A DNA stretch of 64,000 nt from Agarivorans sp. Alg241-V36 (GTDB lineage Bacteria > Pseudomonadota > Gammaproteobacteria > Enterobacterales > Celerinatantimonadaceae). The stretch covers positions 191,163 to 255,162 of the forward strand of contig NZ_UNRE01000001.1 in assembly GCF_900537085.1 (NCBI RefSeq). Direction: 5' to 3'. The notes under the pieces were generated by a model, which saw only the letters and a list, made by a program, of their open reading frames with translations, was not told where the DNA came from and searched no databases. Positions within the stretch are counted from its first letter, which is position 1; each line of letters opens with the position of its first letter. The position numbers and the translations under genes are program-made. Shown piece by piece: positions 36,552-46,796 of the stretch.

Positions 36552-36579
36552 CAGCGGCTAAACTAAGCCAATAAAGGCC
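36552..36579 (+). repeat. Duplicate of the ybjQ 3' end
   Basis: This 28-bp stretch matches 35701-35728 at 26 positions by eye: CAGCGG(T/C)TAAACTAAG, then (T/C)CAATAAAGGCC, covering the last codons, stop and terminator start of ybjQ. It is separated from ybjQ by the PEP-CTERM gene. Confidence 0.75.
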
Positions 36580-36600
36580 AAACTCGGCCTTTATTGGCTT
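36565..36600 (-). terminator. Perfect 15-bp stem terminator
   Basis: AAGCCAATAAAGGCC and GGCCTTTATTGGCTT pair perfectly around AAACTC, 6 bp after the RND gene's stop. A long T tract is lacking, but position and strength fit a terminator. Confidence 0.65.
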
Positions 36601-36605
36601 TGGCA

Positions 36606-39600
36606 TTAAGAGTTAAATACCGCCACTTTAGGGGCTAGCTTAGCCACATCTCGGCGGGTAAATACGCCAAGCAAAGTAGGGATGATCACCAAGGTAACGC
36701 CAGTGGCAAATAGCTCGCCAAATACCAATGATACCGCCGCTGGCTTTAGGTATTGAGCTTGCTCGGCGCTTTCTAGTAATAAAGGCAGCAGGCCGCACAC
36801 GGTGGTGATGGTGGTTAAAAATATCGCGCGTACTCGGCTAGTACCAGCTTTGATTAAGGCTTGTTTTAAGGGCATTCCCGCTCGGTAGTATTGGTTAAAG
36901 CGGGTAATGAGTACCAGCGAGTCGTTAACTACGATGCCGGTCATCGCCATCATGCCAAACATCGATAAAATACTTAGCGGCAGGCCCATTAAGCCGTGGC
37001 CAAATATTGCGCCGGCAAAGCCAAAGGGGATCACTGCCATTATTATCATTGGTTGCCAATAGGATTTTAAAGGCACTGCCAACAATATATAAATCAGCAC
37101 TAATGTCATGATCATGGCTGATTTAAAGCCTGCTTGTACCTCGCCTAACTCTTCAAACTCGCCATCGGGTTTAATGCTTACCCCAGGGTAGCGTTGCTCA
37201 ATGTCTTTAAAGATTGGCTGTAATTTGGCCAGTACTTCTTCGGGAGATTGAATGCTACGATCTTGTCGCCAGTATAGGTTCACCACTTGCTCTTGGTTGC
37301 GTCGGTATAGCACCTCTGCATGTTGTTCAAAATGCAAAGTGGCAACGTCGCCCAGCATTAATGATTCGCCATTTTCTAAGAATATTGGCGTAGCAAGCAG
37401 TTGCTGAGTGGTGGTTTTTTGGCTGTGGTTGTAGCGCACAATTACTTTAGTTTCTTGGCCTTGTTGCAATAGTCGGTGGATCTCGCGCTCTCCAAAGGCG
37501 CCGCCAGCGAACAGTGCCAATTGCCGTTGGGTTAAGCCAAGTAGACGCCCAAAGTCGTTAAGCTCGATACGCAATTGCTGGCTACCACCGCGGGCGTTGT
37601 GGCGAACATCTTGTGCGCCCGCGAGGCGACTAACTTGTTGGCTAAGCGCGCTGGCTGCGAGTACTGCCAGCTGTCGGTCTTCGGCACTAATGGCAAGGCT
37701 GGTTCCGCCTGCTGGCTCATCGTCGGCAGTAAACTCGCTAGAGTAAGCGCCTTCAATTGTGCCGTTTAGCTCTCGCCATGTATTGAGCAGGAGATTATTG
37801 GGCAGGCTGGTGAGTGCTTGATTGCTGATTTCCAAGGTGGCTTCTACCGAGCCATAGCCGTCTGACCAAATCAGTAAATTTTCGATGGGTGGCTGGTCTA
37901 GCTGGTATTGTTGCTGAACTTGCAGATTCAGCTGTAAGGCGCTTTGCTCGAGTTGAAACAAGGTTTTTTGTTGGAGTGGGAGTGGGGCGCCGTCTTCCAA
38001 GCTAACGTTAGCACTAATATAGCGGCCAGGAATTTCGGGAAAGATGGCGCTGCGAATAAGCCCCGTGGACCAAAAGCCGTAGGCCAAAAGTACCAAGGCA
38101 AAAAAGCTAATCAAAGTAGCGGTTTTGTTATCAATAGCTTTGCTCAAAATGGGGCTATAAATGTTTTGGCTAAAGCGATTTAGCCCCGTTTGCGCTAGTT
38201 GCTGCAGCTTGTTAAACCAAGAAGCTTGTTGGCGATTGGAGCGATAGCGAATCGCCGCTAAATGCGCTGGCAAAATGAGTTTGCTTTCGATAAGCGAAAA
38301 CAGCAGCGCAAAAATAACCACCGCAGAAAAACTGGCAAGCAATTTTGCTAGTTCATTGTCTATCCATAACATTGGTGAGAAGGCGGCAATGGTGGTAAGC
38401 GCCCCAAATACGGTGGCAACAGAAACCGACTCTAAACCTTGCCACGCGGCCTTGAGTGGATGTTTGCTTTTGCTGCGTTGCTCATGAATGCTTTCGCCCA
38501 CCACCACGGCATCATCCACCAAAATACCTAGCACCAAAATAATGCCAAACAAGGTGATGTCGTTAATGCTGTAATTCATAAAACCCATGGCGGCGAAGGT
38601 ACCCGCGATAGCGACTGGAATACCCATGGCCACCCAAAACGCCACTTTTAGCTCTAAGAAAATGCCCAGCAGGATTAATACAATCAGTAAGCCTTGCCAG
38701 GCGTTGTTGCTTAAGCGGCTTAGCTGGTCCTCAATATAAGGTGCCATATCGGCCATGGTGGATAGACTTACATCTTGCGGTAAGCGCTCAGCCTGTTGGG
38801 TTAGCACTTGTTTAATTGCTTGGCTTACTTCTAGCAGGTTGTCTTGTTGGCTGGTGCTAATGAGCAGTGCAATGGCAGATTCACCATTATTGCGCACTAT
38901 TGAGCCACTGGCTTCATAGTCACGATAAACGTGGGCCAAATCGCCGAGGTTTACGCTGCCCGTGGGGCTAGATAAAATGCCCAGCTGCTTTAACTCTTGC
39001 AAGTTGTCGGCGTAACCATCGCCGCGCAATACCATGCGGCCGCGAGCACTTTTAAGCTCGCCGCTGCGGGTTTCTATAGACATTTGTTCAATTCGCGAAG
39101 ATAAGTCTTCTAGGCTTAGGCGATAGTTTTTAAGCTGCTCTAGTTTTGGCTCTATCACAATTAAAGGCATGCGCGCCCCCCAATTGCTTACCTTGGCAAT
39201 TTTGGGGTGTTTTTTAAGTGCTAGCTCTACTTGGCGGGCAATTGGCTGTAATTGTTGGTCGGGTCGGGGGGCTGAAATAATCACAAAGGCAGCAAGGTTG
39301 GTGAATTCATCTCGGCTTATCTGCGGGCTTTCGGCTTGCACGGGGAAGTTTGCTATCGCATTTACTCGGTTGCGAACATCTTCTATTAGGCGGTCTAGTT
39401 CGGTGCCAGAAGTTTTGCGCACGCGCACTTGAGAAAAGCCAGCTGAAGACTCGCTAACAATTTGTTTGATGCCACTTAAATCAGCGATGGCTTGCTCAAT
39501 ACGTTGGGTTACGCTTTGGTCAATTTGTTTAGCGGTACCGCCTGGGTAGGCAACACTTATCACTAAGCTAGAGGGGGCAATTTGCGGAAACGATTCAACC

Positions 39601-39701
39601 CTGAGCTGTTTGAGAGACAGCAAACCCGCCACAATAATTGCCAGCATGAGTAGGTTAGCTGCAACGCTGTTATGTAAAAACCAATGGCTTAGGGTTCTCA
39701 T
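36606..39701 (-). CDS. RND-family efflux transporter, inner-membrane subunit
   Basis: The 1031-residue protein has the AcrB-type layout: one membrane segment at the start (SVAANLLMLAIIVAGLLSL), a large periplasmic loop, five membrane segments, a second loop, and a final set. The proton-relay acids are in LVLGILVDDAVVVGE; the C-terminal bundle carries MTGIVVNDSLVL. It exports small molecules with proton exchange; the substrates are unknown. Its start overlaps the adaptor gene by ATGA. A LysR regulator is divergent from the pair. No outer-membrane channel gene is adjacent, so a TolC-like protein from elsewhere is presumed. Confidence 0.94.
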   Translation of the reverse strand: MRTLSHWFLHNSVAANLLMLAIIVAGLLSLKQLRVESFPQIAPSSLVISVAYPGGTAKQIDQSVTQRIEQAIADLSGIKQIVSESSAGFSQVRVRKTSGTELDRLIEDVRNRVNAIANFPVQAESPQISRDEFTNLAAFVIISAPRPDQQLQPIARQVELALKKHPKIAKVSNWGARMPLIVIEPKLEQLKNYRLSLEDLSSRIEQMSIETRSGELKSARGRMVLRGDGYADNLQELKQLGILSSPTGSVNLGDLAHVYRDYEASGSIVRNNGESAIALLISTSQQDNLLEVSQAIKQVLTQQAERLPQDVSLSTMADMAPYIEDQLSRLSNNAWQGLLIVLILLGIFLELKVAFWVAMGIPVAIAGTFAAMGFMNYSINDITLFGIILVLGILVDDAVVVGESIHEQRSKSKHPLKAAWQGLESVSVATVFGALTTIAAFSPMLWIDNELAKLLASFSAVVIFALLFSLIESKLILPAHLAAIRYRSNRQQASWFNKLQQLAQTGLNRFSQNIYSPILSKAIDNKTATLISFFALVLLAYGFWSTGLIRSAIFPEIPGRYISANVSLEDGAPLPLQQKTLFQLEQSALQLNLQVQQQYQLDQPPIENLLIWSDGYGSVEATLEISNQALTSLPNNLLLNTWRELNGTIEGAYSSEFTADDEPAGGTSLAISAEDRQLAVLAASALSQQVSRLAGAQDVRHNARGGSQQLRIELNDFGRLLGLTQRQLALFAGGAFGEREIHRLLQQGQETKVIVRYNHSQKTTTQQLLATPIFLENGESLMLGDVATLHFEQHAEVLYRRNQEQVVNLYWRQDRSIQSPEEVLAKLQPIFKDIEQRYPGVSIKPDGEFEELGEVQAGFKSAMIMTLVLIYILLAVPLKSYWQPMIIMAVIPFGFAGAIFGHGLMGLPLSILSMFGMMAMTGIVVNDSLVLITRFNQYYRAGMPLKQALIKAGTSRVRAIFLTTITTVCGLLPLLLESAEQAQYLKPAAVSLVFGELFATGVTLVIIPTLLGVFTRRDVAKLAPKVAVFNS

Positions 39702-40822
39702 GCTTGATTCTCCTGCACAAGATTAGGGTTCACTCGCAAACCTGGCAGCAGCGAGGGTAGTGGATAAATAACTACGCTACGGGTTTGTTCAGGATGCGTA
39801 ACAAACTTAAGCCATACGCTGTTTTCGTTTTCATCTAAGACTGTGACTTGCTCAAGCTGTAATTGCTGCTCATTGTCTATGGTCCATACTTCGCCATCGT
39901 TAGTTAGCGCGCTAACTGGCAGCTTCGCAACTAAGGGTTGCGGAGCTAAACTCACTTGAATGCTTACCTGTTGTTCGGGCAGCAGCATCGGCTTAGTTTG
40001 GTAAGGGTTTTTAACGCTCAACACCACTTGTCGTTGGCGAGTGCTAGCATCCACTTGCGGGGCAATGTAGCGCAGGGTGGCTGGCCAAGTTTTATTCTGT
40101 CGGTCGATAACGCTTATCTTTGGCTCCGCGAAGCTGGCTTGAATTCGAGACCAATGCAGCTCGGAAACCGGTAGAGTAACGTCGATGCTTTCGCTGGAGG
40201 CAATATCAAATAGCGGGTCACCAATATCAAGTTGCTGCTTGGGGCTCACGTAGCTGTTTATGATAATGGCATTAAAAGGGGCTGCTACTTGGCTGTCGTG
40301 CAATCGCTGCTGAATGCTTTTGTAGCTACTCTTGGCTTGGGCCAGCTCTGCTTTGGCAGCTGCTAGTTGCGGCTCTCGCCTGGCAAAAGCCGAGCTGGTT
40401 TTGCTCGATAGCATGCTTAGCGCGACGGTTTGCTCGTGTTTTTCGCGCAAGTAATTTAGCTCGGCCAGCTTTATTTGACTGAGTGCTGCACTTAGCTCTG
40501 CCTGCAAGTGAATCGGGTCTACCGTTAGCAAAAGCTGCTGCTTGGTCACCAAAGCGCCGGGGTTTAGCTGCTCATCTAAGTTGATAATTTGGCCGCTACT
40601 TTGGGCTTTTATTTGATTAAACCAGCGGGCTTTAGTTATGCCGCTAAGTAACAGTTTGGCTTGGTAGTTGCCGGGGGTGACTTGCACTGCACTCAATGGC
40701 AGGTACTCAACTTTTGCAGGTGGCTCTTCAAGAGCTTGAGGCTCGAAAATCACAATTGCACTTAACGAGAGGACTAATAAGCCTATCGCAATTAGGATGG
40801 GTTTAATCGCCAGTTTTTTCAC
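39698..40822 (-). CDS. RND efflux periplasmic adaptor (membrane fusion protein)
   Basis: A single N-terminal anchor (AIKPILIAIGLLVLSLSAIV) precedes the typical adaptor modules: SGQIINLDEQLNPGALVTKQ (lipoyl half), an alpha-helical hairpin with LAAAKAELAQAKSSYKS, the returning lipoyl half (VAAPFNAIIINSYVSPKQQL), and beta-barrel and membrane-proximal parts. GTG is the start (40820-40822), with AAGGAG 6 nt upstream. It is the first gene of the efflux pair and stops inside the pump's start codon. Confidence 0.92.
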   Translation of the reverse strand: MKKLAIKPILIAIGLLVLSLSAIVIFEPQALEEPPAKVEYLPLSAVQVTPGNYQAKLLLSGITKARWFNQIKAQSSGQIINLDEQLNPGALVTKQQLLLTVDPIHLQAELSAALSQIKLAELNYLREKHEQTVALSMLSSKTSSAFARREPQLAAAKAELAQAKSSYKSIQQRLHDSQVAAPFNAIIINSYVSPKQQLDIGDPLFDIASSESIDVTLPVSELHWSRIQASFAEPKISVIDRQNKTWPATLRYIAPQVDASTRQRQVVLSVKNPYQTKPMLLPEQQVSIQVSLAPQPLVAKLPVSALTNDGEVWTIDNEQQLQLEQVTVLDENENSVWLKFVTHPEQTRSVVIYPLPSLLPGLRVNPNLVQENQA

Positions 40823-41073
40823 AAAAGCTCCTTGGCATCTACCCTTTAAAAGGGCGCGTTTGTTTAATCAATAACCTTGAGCAAAGTATAAAATTGGCGG
40901 CGCTAAACTCTGTCGCAACTTACTGGCGATTTTGTATGATTGGCAGTGACAAATGCTGACAAAGACGTGCTGAGTTGTTGCATTGGCTAAAGTGGAGTAT
41001 GTTGACGGGCGTTGCTTTGCTTAGTGCCTGCAGCGGGTGAAGTAAGCAAGTTTTTTAAGCTTAGGGAGAAATA

Positions 41074-42021
41074 ATGTCGGTTACCAAACACTTGTCTTTG
41101 TTTGTTGATGTGGTGCAGCAAGGCTCATTTGCCAAAGCTGCCGCCTTGCACAACATGGATAATTCTTTGCTCTCTAAGCAGATAAAAAAGCTAGAAGCGG
41201 ATCTTGGGGTACAGCTGCTTAATCGCTCCACCCGATCTTTTTCGTTAACGCCGGCGGGAGAAGAGATCTTCGACAAAGCCCTGACGTTGGTGGAGACCTT
41301 GGGCGATATTCATATTATTGCCGACTCTTACCAATTAGAACCTAAAGGCACCTTACGCATTGCTGCGCCCATTTTCTTTGGCCAGCAATATCTGCAACCC
41401 GTGGTATCGGCGTTTATCAAGCAATACCCGCAAGTTAAAATTAGCATGGTATTAGAAGATCGCCGCACCGACATTATTGCCGACCACTACGATTTAGCTT
41501 TTCGTATTGGTAAGTTGAGCAGCTCTAACCTAATCGCCAAAAAGTTAGCCAAAACCCACTTTGCCTTAGTCGCCTCCAATAGCTTTATTGAACAATACGG
41601 AATGCCAGAAACACCAGAGCAGCTAATTAGCTTGCCCGCCGTTGTGTATAGCAATGGTGAGCGGGTGCTCGACCACATTAAATTGAGCGAAGTGCCACAT
41701 GGCGAGCCGAATCAAAGTTACCGAATGCGTGGTAATTATAAGGTGAGCGATGTGCGAGCCTTAATGGGAGCTGTGTGTGATGGCGTTGGTTATTCGATGA
41801 TTGATTTGTTTAACCTTGAGGCATCTACCGACACCTTAGGCTTAGTGCCGTTGCTCACTAACTACCAAATATCTACCATGGATACTGGCATTTATGCGGT
41901 TTATCCGCACCGTAAACAAACGGTGTTAGTGAAAGAATTTATTGATGCGGTGCAGCAACATATTGGCACTCCACCATTTTGGATAAACCACCTGCCTAAC
42001 TACCAAGAGCTTTACCAGTAA
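41074..42021 (+). CDS. LysR-family transcriptional regulator
   Basis: The N-terminus is a LysR-type winged HTH (GSFAKAAALHNMDNSLLSKQ followed by IKKLEADLGVQLLNRSTR). A LysR-substrate domain follows (GTLRIAAPIFFGQQYLQPVV, then HYDLAFRIGKLSSSNLIAK). At 315 residues it is of normal size. AGGGAGA precedes the ATG. It is divergent from the RND efflux operon with a shared 251-bp region, so it likely controls that operon; the inducer is unknown. Confidence 0.93.
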   Translation: MSVTKHLSLFVDVVQQGSFAKAAALHNMDNSLLSKQIKKLEADLGVQLLNRSTRSFSLTPAGEEIFDKALTLVETLGDIHIIADSYQLEPKGTLRIAAPIFFGQQYLQPVVSAFIKQYPQVKISMVLEDRRTDIIADHYDLAFRIGKLSSSNLIAKKLAKTHFALVASNSFIEQYGMPETPEQLISLPAVVYSNGERVLDHIKLSEVPHGEPNQSYRMRGNYKVSDVRALMGAVCDGVGYSMIDLFNLEASTDTLGLVPLLTNYQISTMDTGIYAVYPHRKQTVLVKEFIDAVQQHIGTPPFWINHLPNYQELYQ

Positions 42022-42038
42022 GCATCAAAAGTGCAGGC

Positions 42039-42067
42039 AAAAAAAGAGCAAGCATTGCTGCTTGCTC
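42039..42067 (-). terminator. Intrinsic terminator of the chemoreceptor gene
   Basis: GAGCAAGC (42046-42053) and GCTTGCTC (42060-42067) form an 8-bp stem. On the minus strand it is followed by seven T (A run at 42039-42045). Confidence 0.8.
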
Positions 42068-42097
42068 ACCTTTAGAGTTTGACTGCTACTTACTTAA

Positions 42098-43729
42098 CTA
42101 TACCGATACTTTAAAGCGGCTAAGTTGCTGGTTTAACTGTTCTGCTTGCTCAATGGCTAGCTGTGCTGCAGCTAAAGAGTCAGTGGAGTTCTCCAAGTTA
42201 ATTCGGGTTTTATCGGCCAACTCCGTTAGGTTGCGGTCGATATCTTCGGTTACATGGCTTTGCTGTTCGGTTGAAGTGGCAGTTGATACCGATACCTCAC
42301 TCACTTTTGAGGTCGACTCTAAGATCTGATTGAGGGCCTCTAGGGTTTGGCCTGCTAAATCTACTGTGCCTTCGGCAACTGTGGAGCCTTTGTTAATGGC
42401 GTCTACTGCTTGGGTTACGCCGCTTTGTAGCGCTTCAATCATTTTTTGAATGTCTTCGGTAGATTGTTGCGTTTTACTGGCGAGGCTTCTTACTTCGTCG
42501 GCTACCACGGCAAATCCGCGACCTTGCTCGCCGGCTCGTGCAGCTTCAATAGCGGCGTTTAAGGCAAGTAAGTTGGTTTGCTCTGCAATGCCACGAATAA
42601 CATCTAGCACCGAGGCTATGCGGTCAGAATCTTGCGATAAGTTTTCTACCACGTTGGCAGCTTCTTGCACGGTGTTAGACAGCAAGCTGATGTGCTCCAC
42701 CGATTCCTTGGTAACGTTTTGTCCCTGCTCGGTTTGGCTATTAACAGTGTTGATTTCTTCGGCAGCGTGGTTGGCGTTATTGGCTACTTCTCTAATGGCG
42801 GCGGCCATTTGCGTAACGGCTGTAGCAATCATTTCTACCGATTGATTTTGCTCTTTACTTACCTCTGTTGTTTGCTCAGATTTTTGGGCAATGCCAGCGA
42901 TAGAGTGGTTAAGTTCCTGAGAGAACTTATTCACATTGCCAATTAAGCCTTCTAGCAAATCAACAAACTGGTTGAAGCTAGTGGCTAGCTCACCTATTTC
43001 ATCATTGCGCTGTACTTCTAAGCGTTGGGTTAAGTCGCCATCGCCCTGAGAAATATCGTTAATGCGGGTGGTGATGCGGGTGATCGAATCAACCAGAATT
43101 TTGGGACCGAAGTAGGCCAGTAAGATAGATAAAATTACTGCAATGCTGGCAACAGTAGCGAGCACACTTAATTGGCTGGAAACATCGGCAGATGATTGCT
43201 GCTCAATATCATCGGCCAGTTTTTCGGCGGCTTCGGTAGCGATATTGTAAAGCTCGCGTAGGTTTTCAAAATTTTGCACACTTTGCCCAGCACTTAAGGC
43301 GATGGCCTGCTTTTGCTTGCCGTCTTTTAGTAAGGTAAAAACCTCGCTGCTGGGTTTTTTCCATTGATTAAATCGTTGCTCAAAGCTTTGTAAGCCCTTA
43401 GTGGCTTCGGGGTAGTCGCTTAGCAATTCTTTAAACTTTTGCATGCGCTGGTGGGCTTGCTCAGCATTTTCTTGGTAATTATCTATTAGGCCAGCGTATG
43501 CTGAACTTGGCGCTTCTAGTGCTTCTAGTTCGGCCACTCTCGCTTGGTAAAGGTCTCGGTCTGCATTTAGTACGGCGGCTAGCGCGGGAAGGATATTCTC
43601 TTCTACGGTGAGTAAGCTGTTGTAAGTACTTTTGCCAAGGTTGAAACCAATCAGCGATACCAATATCAATAACAAAGCATTTACAGCAAAAATTACAGAA
43701 TACTTAAACCTCAAACTTTTAACATTCAT
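42098..43729 (-). CDS. Methyl-accepting chemotaxis protein
   Basis: Two membrane segments flank a periplasmic four-helix-type sensor of about 150 residues. A HAMP domain ([20 protein letters not shown]) and the receptor signalling domain follow, with [20 protein letters not shown] at the hairpin tip. It senses an unknown ligand and controls CheA at the cell pole. ATG 43729 is used because GGACGG lies upstream and the frame upstream lacks a signal. It stands alone, with its own terminator and no che genes near by. Confidence 0.92.
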   Translation of the reverse strand: MNVKSLRFKYSVIFAVNALLLILVSLIGFNLGKSTYNSLLTVEENILPALAAVLNADRDLYQARVAELEALEAPSSAYAGLIDNYQENAEQAHQRMQKFKELLSDYPEATKGLQSFEQRFNQWKKPSSEVFTLLKDGKQKQAIALSAGQSVQNFENLRELYNIATEAAEKLADDIEQQSSADVSSQLSVLATVASIAVILSILLAYFGPKILVDSITRITTRINDISQGDGDLTQRLEVQRNDEIGELATSFNQFVDLLEGLIGNVNKFSQELNHSIAGIAQKSEQTTEVSKEQNQSVEMIATAVTQMAAAIREVANNANHAAEEINTVNSQTEQGQNVTKESVEHISLLSNTVQEAANVVENLSQDSDRIASVLDVIRGIAEQTNLLALNAAIEAARAGEQGRGFAVVADEVRSLASKTQQSTEDIQKMIEALQSGVTQAVDAINKGSTVAEGTVDLAGQTLEALNQILESTSKVSEVSVSTATSTEQQSHVTEDIDRNLTELADKTRINLENSTDSLAAAQLAIEQAEQLNQQLSRFKVSV

Positions 43730-43964
43730 CGTTACCGTCCGTATCAAACAAATTACTGATAATTAGCTTATATAAAACAAAGCGATATAGGCATAGTTAT
43801 AAGCTCTAATTGTAGGCAAGCAAAACCAAATTTGTATGAATGTGAAATTATTTTTACTTTTTGAGTGGGAGTTTAAATATATTTCCCGTTTTCTCACTAG
43901 TTGGTCATACATAATGACTAGAGAGCTGGGGGAATGTTTAGCCAAACAATTCCCCTTACGGCGC

Positions 43965-44999
43965 TTAATGCAGTTTGTTGGTGAGTAATTCTTGCAGGGG
44001 CAGGGGCAAATACCCGCGCAAACCTTGGCTTATTGTGTCTTGATGCTTCTGCCAGAGAATACCCAAATACACCATAGCAAGGCCGATTAGTGTTAGCGAA
44101 ATTGGGAATAACCAGCTGTCTTTAAATACTTGATCGGCAAGGTGGTAAAAGTAATAAAAGCAGCCCATGGCAGCAAAAACCACAAATACTCGGCGGGCAA
44201 GAATCACCCCAGCCAGCATCATCGCCAAGTTAGTAAGAAAGTAGCCAAATTTTGCCCACTCACTATTGGATTCTTGAAAGCTTAAACCACACCAGAAAGT
44301 GAGTACGCCAAAGATATATAGCCAAAATGCGAAATCGGCGCTGTGGCGACTGCGTATATCTACCCAAAAGGCCAACAAGATCATGGCTAAACCAAAATAC
44401 AAAGAGACCAGACTCCGCAAGTGAAAGTCGGGGCGTTCGCCTGCCAACATGGCAGCGATATCCATGCTTATATACCAAAGGGTGATAGCCAGCGGCATTA
44501 GCATAAAGGGGTAACGGTAGCGCCAGCAAAGCACTAGGCCAACGATCAGCGTGGCTATTTCCATATATAGCCAGTGCCATTGTATATAGCGGTGGTAGTC
44601 GTGATATTGGCTGGAACTAGGCCACCAACCCATGGCTTGCTGTAAACCATATGTTGCCAAAGGGGTAAGACAAATAACAAAAGTGGCGCATAAACCCGCA
44701 GGAATAATATGACCTTGTTGTTTAAAACGCTGGCAAAGAAGTAGTGCCATTACTGCGTATAACAGGCTAATACTAACGATGCCCCAGCCTCCAAAACCCT
44801 CCCAGGCTAGATTCATAAACAAGGTCATGGCGCCTATAGCGATTAATCCGCCAAAGTAATACAACAAATGACTAAAGCTAAAATTAGCCGTGCTGTTTGA
44901 TTGCAGCTGTAAAAAACTGAGCAAGTTTTCCGCTTGCTGCTGGCTGATAATATCGGCTTCAACGGCTTGTTGTAATTTACGTGGGGTAATTTGAGTCAT
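43965..44999 (-). CDS. DUF2157-like multi-spanning membrane protein
   Basis: The first ~35 residues are soluble and contain QQAVEADIISQQQAENLLSF, the short helical opening of DUF2157 proteins. The rest has about ten hydrophobic segments (for example FGGLIAIGAMTLFMNLAW and NLAMMLAGVILARRVFVVFA). No transport or catalytic motif is recognised. AAGGA precedes the ATG. It lies alone on the minus strand. Confidence 0.75.
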   Translation of the reverse strand: MTQITPRKLQQAVEADIISQQQAENLLSFLQLQSNSTANFSFSHLLYYFGGLIAIGAMTLFMNLAWEGFGGWGIVSISLLYAVMALLLCQRFKQQGHIIPAGLCATFVICLTPLATYGLQQAMGWWPSSSQYHDYHRYIQWHWLYMEIATLIVGLVLCWRYRYPFMLMPLAITLWYISMDIAAMLAGERPDFHLRSLVSLYFGLAMILLAFWVDIRSRHSADFAFWLYIFGVLTFWCGLSFQESNSEWAKFGYFLTNLAMMLAGVILARRVFVVFAAMGCFYYFYHLADQVFKDSWLFPISLTLIGLAMVYLGILWQKHQDTISQGLRGYLPLPLQELLTNKLH

Positions 45000-45154
45000 T
45001 AGTGAGTCCTTGTACTACATGTCATCAGCTTGCCATTGTTCATTTTAAAAAACTAAGTTATTTATCAAAAATATCTACTCAAGGCTAACTTGACATATAA
45101 GCCTAGCTGTCGCTTTACTTAGGTATCTCAATTGTTGATGGACTTGATTCGACT

Positions 45155-45922
45155 ATGGCGCTTAAGTTTTTGATAGCCATGATTATTTTTATTTATAGTA
45201 GCTGTTTGAGTGCTAAACATTCTGGCGACTTTTATCGTTTTTATGCTTTGAACTCTAAACCTGCGGGCTTTCAAGAAGAGGGTGAAACGAAAGGTTATTA
45301 CGTCGATATACTTAAGTTGATTGCTCAGCGTTTGGCTGTAGATGATGCCAAAGTTGCGGTGGTTCCTTACCCTAGAATCATAAATGAGCTGCTGCATAAC
45401 GAACAAGGTGTGGTGATTTCTTGCTTGTTTCCTAATAAAAAGTTCGACGGATTAGTTCACCAGCCAGTTGCTGTAGCCAGTTTTCAAACGGCAGTGGTTA
45501 GCCTAGCTCAGAACCCTTTTACGTGGGATAACCTAGAGGGTAAAAGGGTGGCCTCGTTAAGAGGAGCCAGCAAAGTTTATGGGCAAAGGTTGTATGATGC
45601 CGCAGAACTGGGGCAAGTGACCATGCTGTCGGCATCAAACTATCCGCAAGCGCTTAAGCTGTTAAAAATAGGGAGGATAGACGGCTTTGCAGGCAATCTA
45701 GGGCTCATTTCCAATTTAGCACAAGAGATGGATATCAAGCTTGCTCAGCCTGCTCATTTAAGCACTACCCAGTCATATATCACTATTTCTATAGCGCCTA
45801 ATACCGCCAACGCCGAGCAAATTTTGCAAGATATCGCGCTAAACGTGAAACAGCTTCTCGAGCGTGGTGAAATTCAAGATATTGTAGAGAGTTACCTACC
45901 TAAAGCGATTCAAGAACGCTAG
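45155..45922 (+). CDS. Periplasmic solute-binding protein, family 3-like
   Basis: A signal peptide (cut near LSA) is followed by a two-lobe binding-protein fold: FQEEGETKGYYVDILKLIAQ, then LEGKRVASLRGASKVYG, and RIDGFAGNLGLISNLAQ. This matches the SBP_bac_3 layout used for amino acids and related compounds. Proteins of this size without an adjacent ABC transporter are often found as orphan sensors or binding proteins; none of the neighbours is a permease. Ligand unknown. The ATG has no strong ribosome binding site. Confidence 0.85.
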   Translation: MALKFLIAMIIFIYSSCLSAKHSGDFYRFYALNSKPAGFQEEGETKGYYVDILKLIAQRLAVDDAKVAVVPYPRIINELLHNEQGVVISCLFPNKKFDGLVHQPVAVASFQTAVVSLAQNPFTWDNLEGKRVASLRGASKVYGQRLYDAAELGQVTMLSASNYPQALKLLKIGRIDGFAGNLGLISNLAQEMDIKLAQPAHLSTTQSYITISIAPNTANAEQILQDIALNVKQLLERGEIQDIVESYLPKAIQER

Positions 45923-46040
45923 CACTAAGCCTTCAAAGCTGGTTGTTGTGATAATTTAAAATCTGCCCTTTACTATTGGCTCGTGTCATAGCGACTACAC
46001 TTAAATGACATTTGCATGATAGTGATTGCGGGGATGGCTT

Positions 46041-46796
46041 ATGACGCGAACTTGCTTATGGATAATACTAAGCTATTGCAGCTTAAGCTCTGCACTAGTG
46101 GCAGAAGAGTTATGGGTGGGGAAAGTGTGCCCTGTTACTTATCAGCAACAGACGCTGGGTGTACTGGTTTTTTCAGAGGCCTGGTATCACAGCAGCCGCC
46201 AACAAGCCTCTTATATTCCACGAGATAACGCCACTGGAGTAGGCCTAGAAATCCACCTATTTGCTAATCGTTTAGGTGAGTTAGACTTAGCCAACCAAGC
46301 CCAGTGTAATCAATACCGCATGTTGCAAATTCGCACCACTAATCGTCGTTTGCTGGGCAATGAACAAAGGGCGCAAATTGATGCGCCGTCTAGCTTTGTA
46401 GAACCTTTTTATGATGCTTCTCCGCTCGAGCACGGTAGTGGGGTGCACCAAACGCCCGCAGATACTAGCGATAAACCTTGGAATGAACCGCCCTCTAGAG
46501 CCTCTACCTTAGCGATTTACGATACGCCTTTTGTGTCAGACGCCTTAGGTAAAGAAGGCCAAGATATCATGGTGGAGTTTGAAACCTGCGTGGTATGCCA
46601 ACGAGACCAAGGTTACGACACTATTTTGTCTTGCGGTCGCTGGGGCTATAGCCGCGAGTATATGGACGAAAACACCGGTTGGGCCGAGCCCGAATTTCAT
46701 GGTACCGAGTGCTTAAACAGCCCTAGCCCTCATTACCAAGAAACAGTGAGTTTGTCAGAAGAGTTTCCTTACAGCTATTGGCTTGATTGGCGTTAA
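46041..46796 (+). CDS. Secreted hypothetical protein with conserved cysteines
   Basis: A signal peptide (MTRTCLWIILSYCSLSSALV, cut after VAE or nearby) precedes a 230-residue domain with paired cysteines, including CVVCQRDQGYDTILSC. I do not recognise the family. GGGATGG lies 4 nt before ATG 46041; the earlier in-frame TTG 46026 would put three charged/bulky residues before the signal. Its stop overlaps, in convergent orientation, the end of the PLP-enzyme gene by 4 bp. Confidence 0.65.
   Translation: MTRTCLWIILSYCSLSSALVAEELWVGKVCPVTYQQQTLGVLVFSEAWYHSSRQQASYIPRDNATGVGLEIHLFANRLGELDLANQAQCNQYRMLQIRTTNRRLLGNEQRAQIDAPSSFVEPFYDASPLEHGSGVHQTPADTSDKPWNEPPSRASTLAIYDTPFVSDALGKEGQDIMVEFETCVVCQRDQGYDTILSCGRWGYSREYMDENTGWAEPEFHGTECLNSPSPHYQETVSLSEEFPYSYWLDWR

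Noticed and set aside
38275-38487. Plus-strand frames antisense to the RND pump gene
   Set aside because: They are shadows of a strong coding frame on the other strand.
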